A stretch of DNA of 64,000 nucleotides from Pachypanchax playfairii. Taxonomy: Eukaryota > Chordata > Actinopteri > Cyprinodontiformes > Aplocheilidae. Below are positions 1-14,286 of the stretch, in pieces. The position numbers and the translations under genes are program-made. Location of the stretch: positions 536,434-600,433 of the forward strand of contig SSNP01000085.1 in assembly GCA_006937955.1 (NCBI GenBank), given 5' to 3'. A model generated the notes under the pieces. The model searched no databases. It was not told where the DNA came from and saw only the letters and a program-made list of their open reading frames with translations. Position 1 is the stretch's first letter. The number at the start of each line of letters is the position of its first letter.

Positions 1-374
1 TCAGATTTTCTTTAAGTGTAGATATATTGGTTACCTTGTGTTTAAATATATTTATAATTAAACTTTCCCCTAAAATTGATCAGAAGAACTAAAAAAGATG
101 ACACATAAACCTGAAGAACACAACAATGTTAATTTTTTTAGTGATCTGAGAAAATTGGACATCTGTTTATTTGTGTGTGATGAATTCAACTAATTTCAGC
201 TAATCATTCAGCTCTGTGTGTATTTTACAATCTGCCTGCCATGGATTGATCACAAAGTGTTACTTATTAAGTCTAAACACAAAATCAGTGTTCACAAATG
301 TCAGTTAGTTACTGCATGTGACTGAGTTTAATTCATGTCTAACAATAAGTAAATACACCTGCAGCTCTATGATA
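1..374. other. AT-rich noncoding DNA
   Basis: No open reading frame, RNA gene or recognisable repeat is visible. It ends at the TA that flanks the Tc1-type MITE. Confidence 0.6.
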
Positions 375-594
375 CTGCTGTGAAAAAGTATTTGCCTCTT
401 TACAGATTTATTTTGTTTTGGTTGGTTTCAATAGCTTTTTTCTCTTAATAAATGAAATCATCATTTAAAAACTGCATTTTGTGTTTTCTCTGGTTATTTT
501 TAACTAATAATAAGATTTATTTGCACATGTGAAACAATTAACTGTGGCAAAGAAAAGCAAATCTGGATGGAGACAAATACTTTTCACAGCACCG
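375..594. mobile_element. Tc1/mariner-type MITE, about 220 bp
   Basis: The ends form imperfect inverted repeats of about 25 bp. The left reads CTGCTGTGAAAAAGTATTTG after a TA (373-374). The right, read inward on the minus strand, gives CGGTGCTGTGAAAAGTATTTG next to a TA (595-596). The TA on both sides matches the Tc1/mariner target duplication. The interior carries short tracts (TTTTAAAACTGCATTTTGTG-like) that I associate with a common teleost Tc1 family, and has no coding capacity. It is best read as an internally deleted, non-autonomous derivative. Family assignment rests on memory of that consensus; the inverted ends and TA are seen directly. Confidence 0.7.
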
Positions 595-596
595 TA

Positions 597-3500
597 ATTG
601 CAGCTATTATTATTCTGAATCACGTTGTGATTAAATATTCGAACAGGTTATTGTTTCTCATGTAATTTACAGACGAACGTGAGCCAAAAAAGGGAGGAAA
701 AGAAGGATACTTTTTTTTTTTTTTTACAATTCATGTCTTCTAAAAATGAGCTTGTGCTCTGCATAAACAGTACGGCTCTGACAACATTTTTCAGTCTTCA
801 GTCATTTCTAGGCCAATCTCAAACCCCTGGGAGTTTACAGAAATAACCTCCATGTAAGAGTGGCTGCCTTTTTCTGATTCTCAGATTTGTTGTTTCCATG
901 TACCGCAGCAATCGATGAGGTGCTTTAGATCCAGCGACAAAAAAGTTACTACTTTCATTTTTGCTGTTTTTAGAGTTGTCCAAATTTTATTGCATTTGTT
1001 ACACCTTTGGGGTTTTTGTTAAATTCAACACACAACCCACAAAGAAACATTTACAGAGACCTGCACCCCAAACTGTCTTTGATTTAAATATATAGACGCT
1101 GCTAATGGGCCAATTAAGCAAAAGCAGTAACACAAGCTTTCATTACATGTTGTTTTATCCCTTGAAACAATGTGCTAGTAGCAAAATATGTTATTAACAA
1201 TCAATTTTAAATTCAATTTGAATTTCTGGAATCTATCTAATGACCCCCAAGTTTGTGTTTGATTGATTCTTAATTAACCTAAATTAGATTAGTTGGATTT
1301 TCTGTACAGCTATTCATATTTTAGGAATTGACCCACCAGTGGAGAAAATAATGATAAACTGATTCTAAAGCAAAGATAGATGCAAAAACATTTGTTTTAT
1401 TTCTTAACATTTTTAATAAAGAAAAGTTGTATTTGCTCTTCTTTAAGAGAAAAGTTCTTATCTAGCAGCTTCTCTGCTCATACCTTATAAGCTGTTATTG
1501 TTAATTGTTGTCAAATCCAAAATTAACATAAATTCATACTAATTTTATTTTTTTCATGCTTGATTCAAATTGTTAGAAAATATATTTTGGAACCAAAACA
1601 CCAGACAGGTTTCTTAGCTGTGAAGGTAAGAAGCCTGTACAGTCCTTCAGAATGTACCTTCGAACAGTTAAAATGTCAAGCGCAGCACAGCAAATTACTA
1701 ATTTCCTGTCTGTGTGTATGGCAGCAGGAAGTTAGGATACATCCTCCCCTCTGGCTGAAGGGAAGGAAACTGTGTGAATGGACATGGGATGTCACTGACC
1801 TCTCTGGAGAGAGTCAAGGCTTGACCTTGAAGTCTAGCTGACTAAACAGAGAACTGAAAGTTCTGCAGAACTGAACCTTGATGTCGTTACAGTATTCAAC
1901 TTGGAATATTTGCCAAATCATTTCCTATTAAGACACATAAACTGGTTAATATCAGTCGCATGAAAAGAACCTTTTGTTTTTAGGTTAAAACAGATAAAGT
2001 TTAGGACAATTATCCAGCTGAATACAATTCAGTAATCCTAGCACTCATCCCCACCAAAGCTAAAAAGCTACATGCTTTGGATCATAAAGGTAAGGAGCAA
2101 CTTCCTGGATTTATGGGCCCACAACATGGAATGAAACCATTTGGTTTTTATTATTCCATTTACTCTTAGCCGGACCACAAAGTGGTTCTGAGAGCTGTTT
2201 TATGTATTCAGCTGCCTTCCCCTCAACAAGCATGTGGAGCCGCTTAAATAAACCATCAACCAGAGCACAGCTGCAACAACAACCGATCGATCGGAGGCAG
2301 GTTACCGTCTGAACATTGCGCCGCCAGCACGCTGGCTTCAGCAGGTGGGGTGGGAGTTGTAATTTGCTGCTGAAGGGCTTTTGTGCTTGCCTGACTGCAG
2401 AAAAACTGTAACTTGTACCTCCCTTGATAGATAGCCATGAAGTCTGATAAAATGTGTGTGTTTGGAAGAGATTCGCCGCTGTATAAACAATCAACTCCCT
2501 GCCTTCGACAACATCTGGGAACTCTCAAGTATTGAGGCAGAAACAAATAACCAGGGACTTGTTAGTTTTTGATTAGACTTTAAACAACTCATCATGGCCC
2601 ATGGAGTTCCCCTTACTGTGATGAGTGGACGCTCACACAGGAATACACAAGACTAAGAAGGGGGGGAAAAAAGGCAAGAAAAAAGCAAATGAGTGGGAAA
2701 AAACAATTATATTTAAACATTTTTTCATGAAATATTAGGTAGTTGTGATGTTTTTAAAAGTTGGCAGCAAAATAAGCTTTTTAGTTTCATTAAAGCCTTC
2801 AAAAGTCCTACAACAGGGCCTTTAGTGACTTTACAAACTGGCATTCTCTCAGCAGTATTTACTTCGCTGAATCTCACTCCCTAATCTCATCCATCAAACA
2901 AACAAGCAGCATCAGATTCTTGTCCCGATCAGTTTGCTCAGAGATTGTTTGCCAGCTGTTCTTGAATGAAGATTGTCCACATTATCACTAATTCTCGTCT
3001 CTCTTAGTTTAAAATCTGGATGAGTGTTGCAAAAAAAAAAAAAAAAGTCTGGAACTTTATTTGGCTTAGAAAACTGACAGATTTTATGTGAGTGTGTGTG
3101 AGTGTGTGGTTAAGCGGTACTTGTCTTATAGCTGCTTAAAGTTTTATTGCTCTGCAGAAAAAAAAAGATCTGTGCAGCTGAAGCAATCCTGGTCAGAGAA
3201 CTTATCTAATAAAACTCACTTATGATGCTTCGACGCATTAAACATTGATTCGGAGATGCGTTTACAGTAACGTGTTGTTGCAGCACGTTAGTTGCACAAC
3301 TTTTAGTGACACAGTTGTTCAATCAGTCCACAGTTAAACATGATTTTAAACAAGATAAATTAGCCTCATGCGCCTTCCTGTGTGCTTCCCTTAAATCTGC
3401 TGTCTGTTCATGTGCTTGACTTTGTTTACACATTCTCTCTCTCACACACGCACTTACACACACACAGGATCACACAATCGTGTCGGTTTCTGATGAACTT

Positions 3501-6500
3501 TTGCACTGCAGCATGGCGCAGGTTCTGCCCCTTCAAATCCAGTTGCTAGACAATCTAAGCCAATTACAGTATGGGGGCAAATGGTTGACCTCTATAATAT
3601 ACATTTCCCAGCCTCCTTCACTGAGCTTGCTTGTCATCCTGAGAGCAGTTATGCACCAGAGCTCAGTGTCCCAGGCGACCCAGTTTGAATTGGCTCAATT
3701 CATTAAGCCGGGACCCGTGCACAAGCTCGAGTTCACACGGCGAAGACACTTGCTGCAAACAGCTGCTGCACATTCCTGATGGGAGGGCCAGGCAGATGTC
3801 CAAGGAAAATCAAAGGGAGAGACAGGGGAAAGTTTACGAGCCGGCGTTTGCCAACCTCAATGAGCAGCTCTTCATCCTCCCCTCAAAGACGGGGTGCAGC
3901 TGGCGGAACTTGCACCCCTGTCCTGTTTTGGGGATCCCCTAGTTCCCGCTCTTCCACTCAAAGCACCACAGCAACTCAACATGCTGACAGCATTAATCGT
4001 CCCTTCAGTCTTCTTTATTTAGGGAACAACAACTACTTTGGCTCCGACAGGGGAAGACTGGCTGCGGTGTTGAAGTAATCAAATTTTATTTCTTTGACAT
4101 TGTTCCACTGAGCCGGTTTATTGCCCAACATTAAAAGAAATGTTAGGATTGTTCAATTCAAGAACAAATATTTAAAAAAATAAGTGCCTGCAGTTGATAT
4201 GTGCTTAGAATCTGGAAATGATAAATTCTTAAGGATGACATGGCACTGGGACTTGATTACAATATTTTTTTAAGAATGAAAAACTGTATTTTTTGTGAAC
4301 TGATGCATGAACCGATTCCTCATGCTAGACACATAAAATTGTCTATCAATCCTTGCTGTCTGTGTTTTCTTGGTTACATTAAGTAACAATACATTCATTT
4401 GTGATTTTAAGTGCTTAATATGTATCTTCAGGCAGTTTAGTAGCAGGTCTACCATTTAATAGAAAGGACTCACGTCTTCTCATTTTGGCTGCTTTTAATA
4501 AAAAAAAAACTAACATTGGCTTAAAACGTTTTACTCTATATTGTGCTGAATTCATTTAAAATAGCTGATTAGCAATTAGCTGTGGTTACACAAGTGTATA
4601 GGTTCTTTATAAGGTCAAAAAGGTACTTGTTATTAAAAACTGTCCTTTTAATTTTTTGTTAAACTTTCATGAATTTTAAAAACATTGCGTAGCCAACAAT
4701 GCGTCGTCCAACCTGTCGAAGGAAAGTAACACTAAAAATAAAACATATATGTTGACTGGAAATGAATATAAATTTGACAGAATTTAATTCAGTCAAACAA
4801 GGACTTAAAAAAAAGATTGGAACTGTATTTTGTCTAAATTTACCAAATACCATTATCATTTAAACTCTTATGGTATTGCTATGCTATTTTATGACATGCA
4901 TCTGAAACTACGAAAAATGCTTTTTTTTTTTTTTCAATTTCCATCTAAACCACCTCTGTGCAAAATTACATGGTGGCATCACATTGGCAAGTTAGTTCAA
5001 TGTTTCTCATTCTTACTCGTCCATCTGGTGCAAATCCAAAGCCACTGACCATAAAACTGGTACAAACACGAGACAACTGCTGGCCACAGACCAGAACAAA
5101 CAGAATTTTAAAAATCTATTATCAGAGTTTAAAAATAGCTGGACGTGTCAATGTAATGGCCACTCTAACTCTGAAATGGGTGTAAGCTTTTGTGCAGATG
5201 TTTGTGATGATACGATAACTAAAGGAGTGATTGAGATTGGGAGAAACCTTCAGCAGTTTGTGGAGGATTGGAGACTCCCAGTTCGGTACGTTGTGAAGTC
5301 ACTTGACTGAATGAGAATGTTTTACCTTGTATGGTCTCTGTTTTGAGCTCAAGTCTGTCTCCATAACAATATCTATGGCTTGGTAATCTGATTACATCTT
5401 TTCATACTGCCAGAGAGATAGAAGCTCATGGTGTAACCCACATTTCCAGAAGCTTTGTCATTTGATTGAAGCCATACGGTGATCAAAGTAGTGAAGAAAT
5501 GCAGGAAAAACAGCTACTTCCCCCTGTGTTTGATTGGAGATTTTTTTTTCCCTACTTGTGAGCAGTGCAGCAGATAGCGACTATGGAGATGTAAATGCGA
5601 GCTGGTGGTTCCATGTTGATCCGTGGGCCACACAGATAGCTGAGACTCCCAAGTTGTTGACTGATCTCCTGACATGTGAAAGGAGGAAGCTGCATTATGG
5701 AAACACAATTTCATTTCCTAACATATAGCATGTTTTATATGCAAATGAAATGATAAATAATGTGTATTAAATGTTAATGATATAAACAAATAAACATTAA
5801 GCGGATGTGGATTTTGGAAAAGGGAGTGGTTTTCTTTACAAGGAACCAAGTTTAACAGCAACTTTTACCACAAAGCTCCCAGCAAGTCACAGACCCCTCA
5901 TTCATCACCTTACAAACAAAGAGTGGGAACGTGGTCATGCTTTCACTTTTCCCAGTGTGATTTTTCTTTGTCCTGTTCTCCACCTCAAACCCCACCACTG
6001 TCTCTGCTCTGGCCTCTTCACCACCCCTACTCATCTCCACCCCTGCTCGTCTGCACACAAACACAGCTTGATTCCAGTTGTAATCACTGTTGGACACAAT
6101 TTCAGGGACAATTTGAAGACTATTTATTATCCTTGGTCAATAAAAAAAACAGAGAACGAGCATTTTGTGGATATTCATTTAAAACTTGTTGGCAGGTTTT
6201 TGATGTTGACAGAGCCCCGAGATAGTCGTTACACGCGTAGCCTTGGTGTGATTTTTTTTTTTTTTTTACACTTTTAATTAGTTTAGTTGATTCTGGATGA
6301 ACAGAAATTCTTCACACCACGTAATGTAAAATTTGCGTTACACAGAGAGATAATTTAAAATGTAAAATTAATTTAAACATACAGTGTAACCAGCACTTAA
6401 TGAAGCAACCTGTCAAGGTTTTTAAATTGAATACGGAGCCAGAAAGAGTTCCCTGGAGGTAAGCGGAAAAAAAAAAACTAGTGATAAAACTAGCAGTAAA

Positions 6501-9500
6501 CGATATCCATTCACAGCCTCTTCAGATTAGGTGGATGGGACAAACTCTCCTCCAGGGAAAAGTTCCTCAGCAGGGCTGCAGGTAACACAAACCTCTTAAT
6601 CACACATGACCTGCCAGCTAAGAGAGAGTTAAGCAGCAGCATGGGGCCTCCTGTGGTCTTCCCTCCCACCAGACAACATCATTAGCAGTGGCACATGGCC
6701 TGCCTCCATCCTTTCAGTGTTTACAAACACTGTAATTCTAATTCAAACAATGGTTTATTTAAAAATGCTGCTTTAGGATAAATTGGGAAGTCAAGACAAA
6801 TTGTGTTTGTTCAAGATTGAATAGATTTCTCCTTCATCACAATTTCAGTGGGGCATCCGCTCATGTTTATTTATCAAACTATCGGGGGGGGGTTAAAACT
6901 AAACCGAGCTTGAATGTCATCAGTCGTTCAAGCAACGCAGTAAATGTTAAAACTAGAATAGTAAAAAAAAATGTGAGTTTATGTGAATAAAAAGGTAACA
7001 GAACTACTTTTTTGTAAGAGATTCAAGTGTATGTGTAAAAATGCTACTTAAATGAGCTATCATCTGTAAATGTAAATGTGTGTTTTTAAAAACAGGAGTG
7101 AAAAAAGAACAAATAGACTTCAGTTCATGAACTTCAGCAGCAAAGGTTTATCGACTTCTTCTTGAATCGTATTGTGATCAAATGTAGGCGGAATAATTGC
7201 AATTATGCAAAACAGCTGCACTGATATATAATCATCGTGTGTGAACATTAAGTGTACTTCTCTCCTTATTTTTAAAAAGTACTTTTTAGAGTATGCAACT
7301 TTGGTATGAGCTTCTGCAGAGGGCAAAGGCTACTGGAGGTCTTTAAGACCTGGGGCATTCGGTCCACAGGCAGGAATGCAAAGAGAGGCTTGTAAATTAG
7401 AGACCTAATGAAAACTCTCTGGTGTCCAACTGAAGCAATCATCTGGTTAGAATCAACCAGTTATTCCACTAATTTCCCTGCTGCTCCCTCCAAGACCTCA
7501 ATGCCTAATTTAGAAGAAAAGTGCATGTTCTTTTTTACACACCTGCAGTTTGAACTCAACAGACTCGGATCCCTTCGGCAAACCTTTTTTACTTTCGTAT
7601 CTTTGAAAACTGAGCAAAGACACAACAAACTAATGGAAAATGGGCCCAACTACAGACACTCCTGAAACTTTTTAGTCATTTGGAAATAAATGATACAAAA
7701 ACAGGTTGAAAACTGTAGTTTATGTAACGTTTTACAAAGTGGATACAAATGTTTTTATTTTCAAAGTATGAAAAGTACATCCAAACTTTTAAACACCATC
7801 CAGTGACTCATGAAGACATGACATAATTGCAAAAAAGTAACACAGTTTTTAGAGTTTTTTGAGCAACTAGCCCTAAAATTGTTGATATGTAAAGTTTGTT
7901 ACTATCTTGAAATAATCCCAAAAGCAATGATGCATGATGTTTGTCCTGGAATAAAAATCAGCATTTGCATATCGTGAGTTCAAATCCCATCCTGGCTACT
8001 TGGGATTTAAAGCAACATTGCTGGAATTACCTTGTTTCTCCTTTTCATTTGGCTGTTTTATAAAGTTCCTGGTTAAAATGACATGGACACCTTTAAGAAA
8101 TGAAGAAAACAGCAACAACATTGTTGGTGAAAAAAAAGGTAAGACCATGAAAACATCATAAATCCCAAAGAAACATATCTTCTAATAACACAATGCACTA
8201 AAATATCATTTCTAATTATCACTCTAATTATGTCTGTCAAATCACGCCATCAAAAAATGCTGGTCACACAATTATCCATATCTAATAAATATTCTAAAAA
8301 CCATGCAGAAATGTGTGTATTTTCTGCATTTATGTTCAACCTACACCAAAAAAATCATGGCTTTTCTTTTTTCTAGTGCTTAAACATAGCAAAAATGTTA
8401 TTACACATGGTTTAAAATTATTTCACATAAAGAGAGAAATATAGCTGCTTAAAGCCTGGTCTCAAACTCCCTCAAGACTTGGTCACTATACCTTCTTTGG
8501 AGTTATTCAACCTTTCACCCACTGGGCCCCCCAAATCTGACCTTTAGCCAGATGCCATTTACTTAAAATCTCCCTGCCAGTTTCCACCTCTGGAATCTGC
8601 AACACATTACAGAAGAGAGGGAAACAAAGGCAGCAGATTAGAGATTGAGTTGGTTATTAGTTGCTGATGCAGTTTTACAAGGATCAAATACGACTATATG
8701 TAAAACAAGTTGTGGAAGAAAAGGTGCTTCAGAAGCAAGAACAGAAGCTCCAAAACAGATTGTGTATTCACCTGAAAAGGTAACCCACTGTACCGACAGT
8801 GGTCATAGACCAGGTAAGAGTGTTATAGTGCAGCTCTAAGTCTACAAGTTTCTGGTTCAATCTCATTATAAGAAATTCAATGCATGTCCGTGTTTTGTTG
8901 ATTTTCTCTACCTATTTGTGGACTGAATATAATATGATCAATTTCTTGAGTCTTTACCTTTCCTTTGCCTGGTTGAAACGTCTTTGTGGATTTTACTCCC
9001 CCCGAGTCTCATATTGTCTCAGTTACAAAATGTGTTTTTTACCAGAGAAGTGGTGGTGAGTGGAGGTGCTGATGTATTGAGCAAAGTTGCTTGTCTTTGC
9101 TGAAAGCTTTTGTTTCCTGGGGCTCTCTATTCATCACAAAGCCTTTGGTGGGAAGAGACATAAAGACAGGCTCTGACCCTGGTGTGAGCCCTTTGACCTC
9201 TGTGAACCCAAGGGGACAGATTTTCAGCAACTGTGCAATCACTATTAGTTGACCGCAAGGTCTGGGGTGGAAAAAGGCTGGAGCCGGACAAAACGAATGG
9301 ACAGACATGGTGGGAAAATCTGGTAATTTATAGAAGTCAAGAGTCTATTTCAAAAGGGGTGACAGTGGATCAGCTGACATGTGGGGTCAAAGTTGATGTT
9401 TGGGCATGATTTCCTGCCTGTGTTACTGTAGCTTCTGCGTGTTAAGAGATGTCTGGGTCTAAAATATTTTGACCCTCTGGAGCATAATCCTGACAGAATA

Positions 9501-12500
9501 AAAGAAAGAACTACAGTTTTGAATGTTACGAACCACGTTTGACATAAGGCCCTTACAAAACAATGTCTTCGGTATTGAATTATTCTGATTTAATTACACA
9601 TAAAAATACCAAATGTAACATTAAATCAGTGTAAACATGTTTGGACTGACTCCTTCCTTCTTGGTAAAGTGGCTCTGGTCGTACCCTCTCCTGTGAGACT
9701 GGCTGTGATTAAGTGGATCATTTCCACCCTTGCACTGTCATCTACAAGTGCCCAAGTAAAGAAATACTGGGAGTCTTCAGCCCTGGGGCTAGCCATTAAG
9801 TAAATTGGTCTCTCTAGACCTATAGCTATGTCACTGTCCGTGACGAGCTGCCACCTATTTGACCCAGGGATGGAAGTCCAACGCTGACCAGCAGCTGTTC
9901 ATAGGGCTTGTCTTTCCAAGCCTGGGAAGTGGTTCCTAATTAGCCTCCCACACCCATAAATGTGTCCAGTAGTTCAGTCACTCCAACCTCATTGATCGCT
10001 CTGATGTGTTCTTTACTGAGGTTTGACTTGAACCCCTCCATCACAATGAATGAGTGGAGGTGGGTGACATAAGCAGCAGGATTGTGTCAATAACAAACCT
10101 TTCATGGGCACGAATGATCATACTGGTGGTAGATTTTAGACTTAGTATCCCGAACAGAACAAAAGTCTTTGAAAGTGATGGGAAAACACAATGAAACATG
10201 TTTTTAGGTATACTTTTTTTGTACCTTGTGTACACTTAGGATTTATCCCCGATGTCCTTAAACAAACATTAGATGTGGGTCAATACCTTAGCAGTAAAAA
10301 CATCTGATGACAAATGGAGGGAGCTGCCTTAAGGCCCAAGCTCAATATCATCTCCTACATGTCAGACTCTGGGTTTATCGAATTCATAGGAAACAAGCCT
10401 CGAAGGCCTGCCCCCTACAAATATTCCCTCAGATATTTTTCTCTTCCTTTTCTACCCTCTGTGAGTTGTTTTTCTTTCATTTAGCTGGCCTCCACCAATA
10501 AAAATGCAAGCCAATTTTCCAGCGCATTAACCCACGAGATCTTTAATACACAAGAGTTTTGGTGCAAAGGGGACTGCAAGGCCTCATGGAAAGATGGATG
10601 GGCCTGCCGACTAAGAGTGGGCAGTTTTCCCATTGCCCTGGTCTCGGCCTGGGACAAAAGCCTCATTGAGTGTGATGCTTGACATCAGCATCATAAACTA
10701 GTCATTGCTACAAAGACTCTGACACTTTAAAGTACCAGCTACTGCCTCTTTCCTTTCTCTCCTCGTTACAGCATTGCTTAGGCTAATCACGTCACTGGCA
10801 GTAATTTAGGTTTTTTTTGTTTTTTTTTCCTGCAGATTCAGGAACTATAACCTAAAGTGAAAGCAGTTGTTTGGAAAAGTTTTCACTTAGACTTTCTGTT
10901 TTTTGCAGTGCTATTGTTAAACACTAAAAAGACGATTTTCAGATTTCCAAATCATCTTGATCATAATATATATTTTTTAATGAGCAGTCATTTCTGCATG
11001 TTAAACCATTATTCCAAAAAGTGTATCACATTCACCTTGGCATGTGGACACCAATCACCACAAACATTATCATAAGAATTATGTCATTTATCCCAATAAT
11101 TACATCAAGAGAATTTATAGTTTTTATTGTACAAGGACTATTTTTTTAACCTTAAAGAAATAGTTCAGATGTAGTGTTCTGTGGGAAAGTTATGAACAAT
11201 TGATATCTTATCTGTTATAGATCACATTTTGAATTGCTCAATTTTGGAGAAAAGGAGATTAATTCTAACCAAATTTACAAGCTAATGGCTACAACTTTTA
11301 AAATAAAATAGTATCATAGCTTTTAATGCAAATGCTACTTTTCAAAAACATAATCAGTTTTACAAAACATATTTGTCAGAAATATCATGAATTCATCATG
11401 GAAGTTCATGAGGGCAGCACCATAAGTACTAAAGTACTTAAGGTACTAGATTTGAAGTAAGTAAAATGTAAAGGTTTGTAAAATAACATTTGAAAAACTG
11501 GTGTGAAATTCTGGGACTAAAGATATTTTAAGACAACATAAACCCTCTTGTATCATAGCTTTGCTTGGAGTAGTTGTTTGTGCATTGATCAGGTTAGAAT
11601 TAATCTCTACTTCTCCAAACCGAGGTAGTTGAAAGAGTTACCGATAACAGATTCATACGTTTTTCACATAAACTCACTTCAAAAGATTTAAACCAGTATT
11701 AATATCCTACCATTATAACCCTAACAGACTGCAATCCTTAGAGTTGTGTATTTTTTTCTATATATAGTGTATATTTAGCATATCCAACTCTCACAGTTAG
11801 CTCTCACTTTCTAAGGACTCTTTTCAGAAAGAGGGATTTGTAGTTACAGCAACACAATGACCATAAAGTCATGTCATCAATAAAACAAGGAGATATGAGT
11901 GTGCAAGTGTCAAAGCAAATCTGATCCTAAAACATGATGTCCGCTCAAAGCCAGTTCCAGATTATCAGTGTCATGGGTGCACTTTAATAGATTAAACACA
12001 GAAAGCCAGACAATTGTGCTGCCAGAGAAGTGCTGATGGATTCAGTCACATTTAATATAAATTTATGCTGGAGTGAAATGAAAAGTAGAGACTAAATTGT
12101 GTGTAAAAAATGTACAGCAAATGTTTTAACACATTTAAATGAATTAACAAGCTCCTTAAAATTAGATGATTCAATCATTAGCAACCAAACATCTGAGGGA
12201 CATATAAAAATATGGGTTCACTGTTACATGTTTTAATTAGTTTTTTTAGAATTTGATTCATAAATGGCAGCCAAAATTGGGGGGGGGAAAGACAATACAG
12301 AATAATGTAGGGAAACATCTTTTCTTCCTTTTATTCTTTAATAATCATGCAGCAATCACATTTTACTTGAAGCAATAAATCCTCCTAATAGTCACAGCAA
12401 CACAAATATAAACTGGAAAACAAATAAATTAGAAAGACTATGAAAGCATGACATTTGACCTTGTGGGTCATTTGCTCATATGGATGCACACCACGTTCGG

Positions 12501-13938
12501 AGGTGTTATTTAAACCCGCCTTCCTACATGCCACTAAGGAGGTATTAGCTCTTACAAAATAAAATTAACATGTTTTGCTGTCAGGTTGTATTTGTATACA
12601 TGTAACTAAAATACTTTTGGTAAGACTTTTTCTCAGGGTTGGAATATTTATGCAATAATTATATTAATAGACAGAATTTTCAGTTCCCTTAATTGTATTT
12701 AGATTGATTGATTTTAGATTGAAGCTGCGCAGCACAAATTCAAAGGAATGCATCTGTAAAAGTTATTCTTGATACAGATTTCTCTGTACCCAAGGGCTAC
12801 GACTGGTGACAAACTGCAAAGAGCATTCGCAAAGGAGTTTCCAAAATATCTGCTAGAATTCTTAATTTGCTTCTCTAAATTCCTCAGACAAACAGCCCAT
12901 AAGCGAGTGTTGAGGAGCAGAGATCATACTGAAGCCAGAAACAGCTGCTCTGCATTGCTAAACATTGGAACAATGTGAAGACAGTGTGTTTAGACAGGTT
13001 TGGGCATGAATGGAGGTCATCAAGTCTTGAACAGAGATGTCAGTTCTAGCTGTCAGCTACTGGAAACTCAAAGTGAAATACATTTATAACATCTCCAGGG
13101 TTTACGTTGTGTTATCCTGCATGGTAATGAAAGACTAATCTGAACAAGAAAATTTAAATTTCCTCTGCTGGCTCTTGTTTATTTCCTCAGTGAGCTTGTC
13201 AGAGAGATCTGTTTCACATCAATCGTAGAACACCTGTCATTGATCTTAATCTGCATGAACACAGAGGAACCGTCTAAGCTGGCCTGATCACATGACTTGA
13301 GGAAGGGGTGGGGCTTTCTTTATCGTTGGGACGGACAACCTCACAGCTGTCCAGTCAATTTATAGGGCAAAGTACGCTGCTGAGTTTCTGTCACCTATTT
13401 ACTTAGGCATGTGTAATGGATCCGTCTTCTGTATTTAAAAAAACTCAAAAAACTTCAAGGCCTGGAGATTATCCTCCCTAGCCAGATGGCTCCCATGTGC
13501 CTTTGTATCTAAATTTAAATACAGTATTATAATAAAACATTAGTCACATGAGGACAAGCCTGTGTAAGCTTAAACACTGTGTATAAAATCTATCTAGAAA
13601 CACTGAGCTGTGGTTCAGCTAATGTTGTGAGTGCTACTTTAAAATACATTTTGCCTTTGATTGGTTTTCTATACCTCATGAATTGAAAATGCTAGATTTA
13701 CTTGGAAACCAGCATCCAGACAGTCGTCTCTTTTGAAGCTCTGTGGCTTCATTCTGTTAATAGTTATCTGTCCTCAAGTCCTTGACCTCTTCATATTGTA
13801 AACACGTTTTTTACACCACTCTCAGCACTCTTTGACAAGGGGAGTTTTGTCGACAGAGGGGCCCAGAGATAAGCAAGCAGAGGCTGAACCTGTTCCGGTC
13901 TACACTGCCCTCTGCAGCACCTCTGCACCAGACTCAAG
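597..13938. other. Unique AT-rich noncoding DNA
   Basis: About 13 kb without a supportable gene. The ORFs here are short, overlap on both strands and lack recognisable domains or coding-like codon use. The longest (5807-6277, 156 codons, plus strand) ends in a poly-T tract and matches no family I know. GC-richer patches occur at 2240-2360, 3660-3960 and 8460-8600; these may be regulatory but show no diagnostic motif. Poly-A/T runs occur at 710, 3030, 4920 and 6250. At about 7975-8000 a B-box-like GAGTTCAAATCC could be a degraded tRNA-derived SINE, with no A box seen. Confidence 0.55.
2283..2294. repeat. Perfect 12-bp palindrome CCGATCGATCGG
   Basis: The sequence equals its own reverse complement and contains three CpGs within an otherwise CpG-poor, AT-rich stretch. 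It could be a dimeric factor site or chance. Confidence 0.5.
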
Positions 13939-14115
13939 TCAAATTTCTTCCAGCACGGCCAGATCACATGGGTTAATCTCTGCCTGACCCCGGTTTCTCA
14001 AATCCACATGCATGGTTCTTTTGGACTCAGTCCCAAGTGCGATCTCAATGTCATGGAAGTAGACCCCCATGTGAAACCCTGTGTTCACTGGCATCGGCTT
14101 GCAGTCTTCAGAATA
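13939..14115 (-). CDS. Candidate terminal exon, unknown protein (58 codons plus stop)
   Basis: On the minus strand a pyrimidine-rich tract ending TTATCTTCAG (a good splice acceptor, AG at 14117-14116) is followed by 58 open codons and TGA. The codons show a coding-like bias: many begin with G or A and third positions are mixed. The peptide contains FHMGVYFHDIEIALG and ends LAVLEEI. The open frame continues upstream of the acceptor to an ATG at 14199, so an 86-codon ORF is the alternative. I recognise no domain or family. No partner exon was found nearby, and the opposite strand is also open for 92 codons (14008-14286), which weakens the case. It could be a terminal exon, a pseudogene fragment or chance. 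Confidence 0.22.
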   Translation of the reverse strand, partial: YSEDCKPMPVNTGFHMGVYFHDIEIALGTESKRTMHVDLRNRGQAEINPCDLAVLEEI

Positions 14116-14286
14116 CTGAAGATAAGGTACAAGAATGTCAGGAAGTCTGACACCAATGAGCAGTGTGGTAAGCAAACAGTTGCAGACGTCTGTCCGCATC
14201 CCCTGCCTCTTAACGACCCTTTTAAATGTCAGGCTGTGAAATATGGTTCTTTAGCTAAACAAATCATGCTGCGTTTACTGAACTGA

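Noticed and set aside
3480..4078. Three overlapping GC-richer ORFs (99, 85 and 99 codons)
   Set aside because: They overlap in different frames of the same strand with no domain; local GC enrichment explains the lack of stops.
5807..6277. 156-codon plus-strand ORF
   Set aside because: No recognisable domain, ends in poly-T and overlaps other ORFs on both strands.
7975..8000. B-box-like GAGTTCAAATCC suggesting a tRNA or SINE
   Set aside because: No A box at the right distance and no cloverleaf; too short to call.
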